Assembly (NCBI RefSeq): GCF_027922425.1
Contig: NZ_BSFQ01000017.1
Coordinates: forward strand, 62,001 to 126,000
Source: Pseudonocardia halophobica
Lineage (GTDB): Bacteria; Actinomycetota; Actinomycetes; Mycobacteriales; Pseudonocardiaceae
Direction of reading: 5' to 3'
Length of the DNA stretch: 64,000 nt
The position numbers and the translations under genes are program-made. The notes under the pieces are model-generated. The model was not told where the DNA came from, ran no database searches, and saw nothing but the letters and a program-made list of their open reading frames with translations. Below, piece after piece: positions 58,308 to 64,000 of the stretch (positions are counted from its first letter, which is position 1; each line of letters opens with the position of its first letter).

Positions 58308-59789
58308 ATGGGACGGGAACCACTGTGGCTGTTCGCCGACCAGCTCGGCCCGCACGTCCACGACACGGACGGGATGCGCGACCGCGACGTGGTGCTGGTC
58401 GAGTCCGGCCGGGCGCTGCGCCGCAAGCGGTTCCACCGGCAGAAGCTGCACCTCGTGCTGTCCGGGATGCGGCACCTGGCCGCCGAGCTGGGCGACCGCG
58501 CCCGGTACGTCCGCGCCGACACCTACCGCGAGGCCCTCGAGCAGGTGGGCGGGCCGGTGGTGGTGCACGAACCGACGTCGTTCGCCGCGGCCGAGCTCGT
58601 CGAGCGGCTGCGCAAGGACGGCCTGGTCGCCGACGTCCTGCCCACGCCGACCTTCGCGCTGCCCCGCGCCGAGTTCGAGGAGTGGGCCGGCGACCGCGGC
58701 CGGTTCCGGATGGAGGACTTCTACCGGACCCAGCGCGAGCGGTTCGGCGTGCTGATGGACGGCGAGAAGCCGGTCGGCGGGCGGTGGAACTACGACTCGG
58801 AGAACCGCGAACCGCCGCCGAAGGGCGAGCGCACGCTCGGGGTGAAGGGGCCGTGGCAGCCGGAGGAGGACCGGATCGACGACGAGGTCCGCCGCGAGCT
58901 CGACGAGGCCGGCTACCCGACCGTCGGGCGGGACGGACCGCGCTGGTTCGCGATCACGCACGACGAGGCGATCAAGGCGCTCCGACATTTCGTCCGGCAC
59001 CGGCTCGGCACGTTCGGGCCCTACGAGGACGCGATCCTCGAGCAGGACTGGGCGATGTCCCACTCCCTGCTGTCGGTGCCGATGAACCACGGCGTGCTGC
59101 ACCCGCTCGAGGCCGTGCACGCCGCCGAGCAGGCCTACCGCGACGGCGACGTCGACTTGCCGAGCGTCGAGGGGTTCGTCCGGCAGATCCTCGGCTGGCG
59201 CGAGTACGTCTGGCACCTGTACTGGCACTTCGGCAAGGGCTACACCCGACGCAACGCCCTGCGCGCCCGCACCCCGCTGCCGGACTGGTGGGCGGAGCTG
59301 GAGTCCGACGCCGTCACCGCGGCCTGCCTGCGCAGCGCGCTGGAGGGCGTGCGGGACCGCGGCTGGGTGCACCACATCCCGCGGCTGATGGTGCTCGGCA
59401 ACCACGCCCTGCAGCGCGGCTACCGGCCGGCCGAGCTCAACGAGTGGTTCCGCACCGCCTTCGTCGACGGCTTCGAATGGGTCATGCCCGCCAACGTCAT
59501 CGGCATGAGCCAGCACGCCGACGGCGGGAAGATGGCGACCAAGCCGTACTCCGCGGGCGGCGCCTACATCGACCGGATGAGCGACCACTGCCGTGGGTGC
59601 GCGTTCGACCCCAAGAAGCGCCTGGGCGACGACGCCTGCCCCTTCACCGCGGGCTACTGGCAGTGGGTGCACCGGCACCAGGGGCTGCTCGCCGACAACA
59701 ACCGCACCGCGCGGGCCGTCTCGGGGATGAACCGGCTCAAGGACCTCGACGCCGTCCTGGAGCAGGAGTCGGCGCGCGAGCACTTCTGA
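58308..59789 (+). CDS. FeS-containing photolyase/cryptochrome family protein (PhrB-like)
   Basis: A 493-residue protein of the FeS-BCP (deoxyribodipyrimidine photolyase-related) group, which includes 6-4 photolyases. It opens LWLFADQLGP, has the FAD-region WREYVWHLYWHFGKGY and VHHIPRLMVLGNHAL, and the C-terminal cluster cysteines HCRGCAFDPKKRLGDDACPF. The function is light-driven repair of UV lesions or photoreception. It is divergent from the VIT gene. Start ATG 58308. Confidence 0.92.
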   Translation: MGREPLWLFADQLGPHVHDTDGMRDRDVVLVESGRALRRKRFHRQKLHLVLSGMRHLAAELGDRARYVRADTYREALEQVGGPVVVHEPTSFAAAELVERLRKDGLVADVLPTPTFALPRAEFEEWAGDRGRFRMEDFYRTQRERFGVLMDGEKPVGGRWNYDSENREPPPKGERTLGVKGPWQPEEDRIDDEVRRELDEAGYPTVGRDGPRWFAITHDEAIKALRHFVRHRLGTFGPYEDAILEQDWAMSHSLLSVPMNHGVLHPLEAVHAAEQAYRDGDVDLPSVEGFVRQILGWREYVWHLYWHFGKGYTRRNALRARTPLPDWWAELESDAVTAACLRSALEGVRDRGWVHHIPRLMVLGNHALQRGYRPAELNEWFRTAFVDGFEWVMPANVIGMSQHADGGKMATKPYSAGGAYIDRMSDHCRGCAFDPKKRLGDDACPFTAGYWQWVHRHQGLLADNNRTARAVSGMNRLKDLDAVLEQESAREHF

Positions 59790-59834
59790 GAGTCGCTCAC
59801 CCGGGTCTCAGGTGGCCCCGCTACCGTTCGCGGC

Positions 59835-60335
59835 GTGACGAGGGGCCGTGTTCTCGACGGGATCGGCACGCTCGCGCGGCTCGGCCTCGCGGCCGTCTGG
59901 CTCGCGTCCGGCCTGATCAAGGCTCTCGACCCGGCGCAGACCTACGTGGCCGTCCGGGCGTACGACGTCCTGCCGCGGGAGGCCGTCGGCGTCGTCGCCG
60001 GGGTGCTGCCCTGGTTCGAGCTGGCGCTCGGCGTGCTGCTCCTGCTCGGCATCGGGACCCGCGCGGTCGCCTGGCTCTCGGCCGGCCTGCTGCTGGTGTT
60101 CGTCGCCGGCGTGACCCAGGCCTGGGCGCGCGGGCTGAACATCGACTGCGGCTGCTTCGGCGGCGGCGGGGCGGTGGCGCCCGGGCAGACGCAGTACGTC
60201 CAGGAGATCCTCCGCGACACCGGGTTCCTGCTGCTGGCGGCCTGGTTGATCGTGCGGCCGCGGACGCTGTTCGCCGTGGAGAACCGGTTGGCCGGGTCCC
60301 TCGTCACGTCGGGTTCGGGTGCGGAGAGGAACTGA
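59835..60335 (+). CDS. MauE/DoxX-type membrane protein
   Basis: A 166-residue protein with four membrane helices and a NIDCGCFGGGG motif near 105, typical of MauE-like proteins that help thiol-disulfide exchange across the membrane. GTG is seven bases after TACCGT (leaderless). The DsbA-like gene starts one base after its stop codon plus a short SD, so the two form a redox pair for folding exported disulfide proteins. Confidence 0.88.
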   Translation: MTRGRVLDGIGTLARLGLAAVWLASGLIKALDPAQTYVAVRAYDVLPREAVGVVAGVLPWFELALGVLLLLGIGTRAVAWLSAGLLLVFVAGVTQAWARGLNIDCGCFGGGGAVAPGQTQYVQEILRDTGFLLLAAWLIVRPRTLFAVENRLAGSLVTSGSGAERN

Positions 60336-60336
60336 C

Positions 60337-61101
60337 GTGGGCGGAGCGGATCGCAGCGATCGGAAGCGGCGGCAGGCCGCGGCCGAGGCGCGGCTGCGGG
60401 CGGCGGGGATCACCCCGAAGCGGCGGGGCCTCGGCGGCAGCGGCCTGGTGCTGACGATCGTGGCCGTCGTCGTGATCGCGGCGATCGTCGTCGGGGTCGT
60501 CGTCACGATGAACAACAAGGCCGCCGACTCGGCCGCGCCCGCGCCGACCTACCCGGTCGCGCGCAACGGCGCCGCCATCACCGCCGGGCAGGCCGCGGCA
60601 CCGGTCACCGTGGACATCTACGAGGACTACCTCTGCCCCTACTGCGAGCGCTTCGAGACGACCTACAAGGACGAGCTGACGACGGCGCTCAACGCCGGCC
60701 AGATCAAGGTCAACTACCACGCGATCTCGATCCTCGACCGCGCCAGCAACCCCGTGGGCTACTCGACCCGCGCCGCCAACGCGGCCATCTGCGCCGCCGA
60801 CGCCGGCATCTTCCCGGCCTACCACGCCCAGCTCTACGCCGAGCAGCCCGCTGAGGGCAGCGCCGGCTTCTCCAACGACGAGCTGACGGCCAAGGGCACC
60901 GCCCTCGGCGCCGGCCCCGCCTTCGGTCAGTGCGTGGCCGCCCAGGCCAACACCGGCCTGATCGAGAACGCCACCAACACCGCGGCCGCGACCCCGGCGC
61001 TGCAGAGCAACGGCCAGTTCGGCACCCCGACCATCGCCGTCAACGGCACGAAGGTCGATGTCAACGACACGGACTGGCTGCAGAAGGCCATCCAGGCCTG
61101 A
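60337..61101 (+). CDS. membrane-anchored DsbA-like thiol oxidoreductase
   Basis: A 254-residue protein with a basic cytoplasmic head, one helix (about 37-58) and an external thioredoxin-fold domain with active-site Cys100-Pro-Tyr-Cys103 (EDYLCPYCERFE) and a cis-Pro in FGTPTIAVNG. It should introduce or isomerise disulfides in exported proteins. GTG start with GGAGAGGAACTGAC upstream, one base after the MauE stop. Two further cysteines lie in the inserted helical part. Confidence 0.92.
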   Translation: MGGADRSDRKRRQAAAEARLRAAGITPKRRGLGGSGLVLTIVAVVVIAAIVVGVVVTMNNKAADSAAPAPTYPVARNGAAITAGQAAAPVTVDIYEDYLCPYCERFETTYKDELTTALNAGQIKVNYHAISILDRASNPVGYSTRAANAAICAADAGIFPAYHAQLYAEQPAEGSAGFSNDELTAKGTALGAGPAFGQCVAAQANTGLIENATNTAAATPALQSNGQFGTPTIAVNGTKVDVNDTDWLQKAIQA

Positions 61102-61111
61102 GGCCCGGCAC

Positions 61112-61144
61112 CCGTGGGGACCCCCCTCGAACGGGTCCCCACGG
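61112..61144 (+). terminator. terminator after the DsbA-like gene
   Basis: CCGTGGGGACCC (61112-61123) pairs perfectly with GGGTCCCCACGG (61133-61144). TAGTGT at 61152-61157 just beyond is probably the -10 of the tRNA-Ala transcript. Confidence 0.75.
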
Positions 61145-61170
61145 GGTGTTGTAGTGTTTCCTCATCGCAA

Positions 61171-61245
<75 letters not shown>

Positions 61246-61255
61246 CTTCCTGATC

Positions 61256-61280
61256 AGCCCGGACCTCCGTCCGGGCTTTT
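61256..61280 (+). terminator. intrinsic terminator after tRNA-Ala
   Basis: AGCCCGGAC (61256-61264) pairs with GTCCGGGCT (61269-61277) and is followed by TTT, a classical rho-independent terminator 13 bases after the tRNA. Confidence 0.85.
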
Positions 61281-61359
61281 CGCGTTCTCGGGGCCGGACG
61301 CCACGTCGACGACGTGCCGGAGACGTTCCGCGGCGGTGTGATCTCGGCCCGCTCACCGC

Positions 61360-61386
61360 GTGACCGCTCGCGATGCGAGCGGTCAC
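61360..61386. terminator. hairpin at the end of the acyl-CoA dehydrogenase operon
   Basis: GTGACCGCTCGC (61360-61371) and GCGAGCGGTCAC (61375-61386) form a perfect 12-base stem with a 3-base loop, 12 bases beyond the stop of the minus-strand acyl-CoA dehydrogenase. It probably ends that operon, or it is a dispersed repeat. Confidence 0.6.
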
Positions 61387-61398
61387 AGTGCGGCGGGT

Positions 61399-62556
61399 TC
61401 AGTCCTCGCCTCTCTCCGCACTCCGGGGCTTCGGGGTCAGGGAGGCGTAGCGGGACCGGTGGTGGTCGGCGGGGCCGAGCTCGTACTCGATCGCGGTGAG
61501 CCGCTTGAAGTAGTGGCCGATCGCGAGCTCCTGCGTCATGCCCATCCCGCCGTGGAGCTGGACGGCGTTCTGGCCGACGAAGCGTGCGGCGCGGCTGACG
61601 GTCACCTTGGCGGCGGAGGTGGCGCGGGCCCGTTCGGCCGGCTCCGCGCCCAGTCGCAGGGTGGCGAGGTACATGGCCGCGACAGACTGCTCGACCTCCA
61701 GGTGCATGTCCACCATCCGGTGCTGCAGTGCCTGGAACGAACCGATGGGCTGGCCGAACTGCCGACGCTCCTTGCTGTACGCGACGGTGTCGGCGAGCAC
61801 CGTGCGCATGCAGCCCACCGCCTCGGCGGTGAGCGCGGCGAGCGCCTCGTCGAGCGCGGGCGCGAGCGCCGTCCAACCCCGCCCCTCCTCGCCGAGGAGC
61901 GCGTCGGCAGGGACTTGCACGTCGTCGAGCACGAGGTCGGCCGCGTGCCGGTCGTCGATCGTGCGGTAGCGGTGCACCTGCAGGCCCGGGAGCTCGACGG
62001 GGAGCAGGAAGATCGAGATCCCGTCGAGGTCGCGCTGCTCACCCGAGGTGCGGGCGGTGAGCAGCAGGTGGGTCGCCTGCGGCACCCCGGGCACGACGGC
62101 CTTGGCGCCGGTCAGCACCCAGTCCCCGCCGTCCCGTCGAGCCGTGGTCGCCACGGAGTGTGCGGTGTGCCCGGAGGTCGGTTCGAGCAGGCCCGGAGCG
62201 ATCCGCACGGAACCCGCGACGACCCCCTTGAGGACGTCGCCGGCACCGGGGAGGCGCCGCAGCACACCCCCGCCGAGCACCACGGTGTCGACGTAGGGTT
62301 CGACGACCAGGGCGCGACCGAGCTGTTCGGCGATCACCATCGCCTCCACGGGCCCGCCGCCGGATCCGCCGACCTCCTCGGGCAGTGTGGCGCCGAGGAT
62401 GCCGAGGTCGTCGGCGAACGCGCGCCACACCTCGGGCTGCCAGCCGGCCTCCGAGGCGGCGGCCTCCCGGCTGCGCGCGAGGTCGTAGCGGTCGGCGAGC
62501 CAGTCGGCGAGCGAGTCGCGCAGGAGCTGCTGCTCCGCGGTCAGCGAGAAGTCCAT
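61399..62556 (-). CDS. acyl-CoA dehydrogenase, second subunit of pair
   Basis: A 385-residue acyl-CoA dehydrogenase with the C-terminal ERRQFGQPIGSFQALQHRMVDM and QLHGGMGMTQELAIGHYFKRL. The YSEP-type flavin motif of the middle domain is not recognisable, as in the beta subunits of heterotetrameric enzymes. ATG 62556 overlaps the stop of the upstream gene (TGATG), so the two are co-translated. It probably acts on a sterol-, terpene- or aromatic-derived CoA ester. Confidence 0.9.
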   Translation of the reverse strand: MDFSLTAEQQLLRDSLADWLADRYDLARSREAAASEAGWQPEVWRAFADDLGILGATLPEEVGGSGGGPVEAMVIAEQLGRALVVEPYVDTVVLGGGVLRRLPGAGDVLKGVVAGSVRIAPGLLEPTSGHTAHSVATTARRDGGDWVLTGAKAVVPGVPQATHLLLTARTSGEQRDLDGISIFLLPVELPGLQVHRYRTIDDRHAADLVLDDVQVPADALLGEEGRGWTALAPALDEALAALTAEAVGCMRTVLADTVAYSKERRQFGQPIGSFQALQHRMVDMHLEVEQSVAAMYLATLRLGAEPAERARATSAAKVTVSRAARFVGQNAVQLHGGMGMTQELAIGHYFKRLTAIEYELGPADHHRSRYASLTPKPRSAERGED

Positions 62557-63788
62557 CAGAGCCCCAGTGCCGCCTTCGCGAGGATGTTGCGTTGGATCTC
62601 GTTGCTGCCGGCGTAGATCGTCCCGGCCCGGTCGTTGAAGTAGCGCAGCGGCGCCACGGCCTGCCACTCCTCCCCGCTGACGTAGCCGTCGGCGGGGGGC
62701 GCGAAGCCCGCGAGCGGGCCGCCCGGTCGGGTCGCGTGCGGCTGGTAGGCGCGCCCGCGCGGTCCGGCGGCCTCCAGCAGCAGCTCGGTCAACGTCTGGC
62801 TCAGCTCGGTGCCGAGGATCTTGAGCATGGAGGACGCGGTCCCGGGGTTCCTCCCGCCCGCCGCCGCGGACAGCACGCGGAACTCCAGCACCTCGAGCAC
62901 GTCGATCCGGATGCGGGCGTCGGCGAGCTTGGCCGCGAATGCCGGTGACTCGAGCAGCGGGCGCCCGTCGGGTCCGGGCTGGCCGGCCGCGGCCCGGGCC
63001 ACCTCGTCCGCCATGATCTGCAGCTTCGGGGCGGCGGCACTGCCGCCCCGCTCGAACTCCAGCAGGTACTTCGCGACCGTCCAGCCGTCGTCGATCTCAC
63101 CGACGACGTTGGCCTTCGGCACGCGCACGTGGTCGAAGAACTCCTGGTTCTGGATCTGCTCCCCGGACGTCATCACCAGCGGGCGGACCTCGATGCCCGG
63201 CGAGCTCATGTCGATCAGCAGGAACGTGATGCCCTGCTGCTTCTTGGCCGCCCGCGAGGTCCGGACCAGGCAGAACATCCAGTTCGCCTCGCCGGCGTGG
63301 GTCGTCCAGATCTTGCTCCCGGTGCAGACCAGGTCGTCGCCGTCGGCCTCGGCCGTCATCGACAGCGCGGCGAGGTCCGAGCCGGCCTCGGGCTCGGAGT
63401 AGCCCTGGCAGAAGAACACCTCACCGGTCAGGATCCGGGGCAGGAAGAACTCCTTCTGCTCCGGCGTGCCGAACTCGATCAGCACGTGCGCCACCATGCT
63501 GATGCCCATCGGGGACAGCGGGGGAGCGCCGGCCAGGATGGACTCCCGGCTGAAGAGGTAGTGCTGGGTCACCGTCCAGTCGCAGCCGCCGTACTCGACC
63601 GGCCACGCCGGCGCGGCCCAGCCGCGCTCGTGCAGGATCGCCTGCCACCGCATGCTCGCCTCGTGGTCGGCGTACACGCTCGTCATGAGACGTCCGGCCC
63701 GGCGCAGGTCCGGCGTGAGCCGCTCGTCGAGGAAGGCACGGACCTCGTCGCGGAAGGCGAGGTCGGCCGCTGACCACTCGAGGTCCAT
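62556..63788 (-). CDS. acyl-CoA dehydrogenase, first subunit of pair
   Basis: A 410-residue acyl-CoA dehydrogenase. It shows FFCQGYSEPEAGSDLA near 135, KIWTTHAGEANW near 165, EFFDHVRVPKANVVGEID and the C-terminal IYAGSNEIQRNILAK, where family members have the catalytic Glu-Gly. ATG 63788 has GGAGGAGCAACG upstream; the longer frame starts in non-family sequence. An ACCTA-N7-TAGGT palindrome lies 30 bases upstream. It forms an overlapping pair with the next gene. Confidence 0.92.
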   Translation of the reverse strand: MDLEWSAADLAFRDEVRAFLDERLTPDLRRAGRLMTSVYADHEASMRWQAILHERGWAAPAWPVEYGGCDWTVTQHYLFSRESILAGAPPLSPMGISMVAHVLIEFGTPEQKEFFLPRILTGEVFFCQGYSEPEAGSDLAALSMTAEADGDDLVCTGSKIWTTHAGEANWMFCLVRTSRAAKKQQGITFLLIDMSSPGIEVRPLVMTSGEQIQNQEFFDHVRVPKANVVGEIDDGWTVAKYLLEFERGGSAAAPKLQIMADEVARAAAGQPGPDGRPLLESPAFAAKLADARIRIDVLEVLEFRVLSAAAGGRNPGTASSMLKILGTELSQTLTELLLEAAGPRGRAYQPHATRPGGPLAGFAPPADGYVSGEEWQAVAPLRYFNDRAGTIYAGSNEIQRNILAKAALGL

Positions 63789-63817
63789 CGTTGCTCCTCC
63801 GGCTGACGTCCGCCTCA

Positions 63818-63834
63818 ACCTAACAGATGTAGGT
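63818..63834. promoter_or_regulatory. palindrome upstream of the acyl-CoA dehydrogenase pair
   Basis: ACCTA (63818-63822) and TAGGT (63830-63834) around a 7-base centre, 30 bases before the start of the first dehydrogenase. On the minus strand TGTTAGGTT overlaps it and may be the -10. The layout suits a TetR- or GntR-type repressor. The rest of 63789-64000 shows no gene that I can support. Confidence 0.45.
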
Positions 63835-64000
63835 AGGTGACGGAGCCTGTCGGCAGTGTGCTGCGCGCGGACGACGGATGCGAGCACGGGTGACCCTGGA
63901 CACCGCTCACCTAAAGGCTCTAGGCTCCCGGCACTGCGACGTCGAACGAGCGACCCCGCCGCCGTCGTCCGTCCGCACGCCCGTCCGGCCCGACGAAGGG

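Overview
The window is about 64 kb of very GC-rich, gene-dense DNA with frequent GTG starts, 4-base ATGA/GTGA gene overlaps and conserved actinobacterial gene blocks. It reads as chromosome of a Pseudonocardiaceae-like actinomycete, Pseudonocardia or a close relative; the genus is an inference from gene content. I see no insertion sequence, integrase, prophage gene or CRISPR array.

Layout. 1-9000 holds the conserved actinobacterial block of an ABC1 kinase, a degenerate E1/ThiF-like protein, a YgjP-type metallopeptidase, a DUF2342 protein, a PDZ/Lon-like protease and a UPF0182 membrane protein. A tRNA-fMet follows. 9411-16943 is a one-directional PQQ locus. In order of transcription it holds a GAF-LytTR regulator, a cupredoxin-like protein, a PQQ-dependent alcohol dehydrogenase, pqqA, pqqB, pqqC, pqqD, pqqE and an unrecognised small protein. 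katG lies next, then an acyl-CoA dehydrogenase, an AraC regulator, a cytochrome P450-TetR-ferredoxin operon and a class II aldolase-like gene. 25000-40500 is mixed: an FAD oxidoreductase, an HTTM protein, nitronate monooxygenase, an acyltransferase, a lytic transglycosylase, SoxR, an acyl-CoA ligase, a tyrosine phosphatase, a VapBC-like pair, paired acyl-CoA dehydrogenases and an M8-like protease.

41248-47451 is the conserved prfB-ftsE-ftsX-smpB...ssrA block, interrupted by an amidohydrolase and an HxlR/oxidoreductase pair. 50158-55510 is a tightly overlapping operon for a small nitrogen compound: an allophanate hydrolase split into two genes at the operon ends, two paralogous cysteine hydrolases, a permease and an AtzH-like protein. 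A GntR/FCD regulator lies nearby. The right end holds a VIT transporter, an FeS photolyase-like protein, a MauE/DsbA pair, tRNA-Ala and another acyl-CoA dehydrogenase pair.

How genes work together. The PQQ locus seems to make its own cofactor and the enzyme that uses it. The enzyme carries the extra aspartate of lanthanide-type alcohol dehydrogenases but has no signal peptide, and its neighbour is a cupredoxin fold that has lost most copper ligands. The allophanate operon most resembles a biuret or triuret (or related ureide) route ending in ammonia and CO2, probably controlled through TTGTC/GACAA operators. At least eleven genes have a TANNNT -10 element 6-8 bases before the start codon and usually no Shine-Dalgarno sequence, which points to widespread leaderless transcription.
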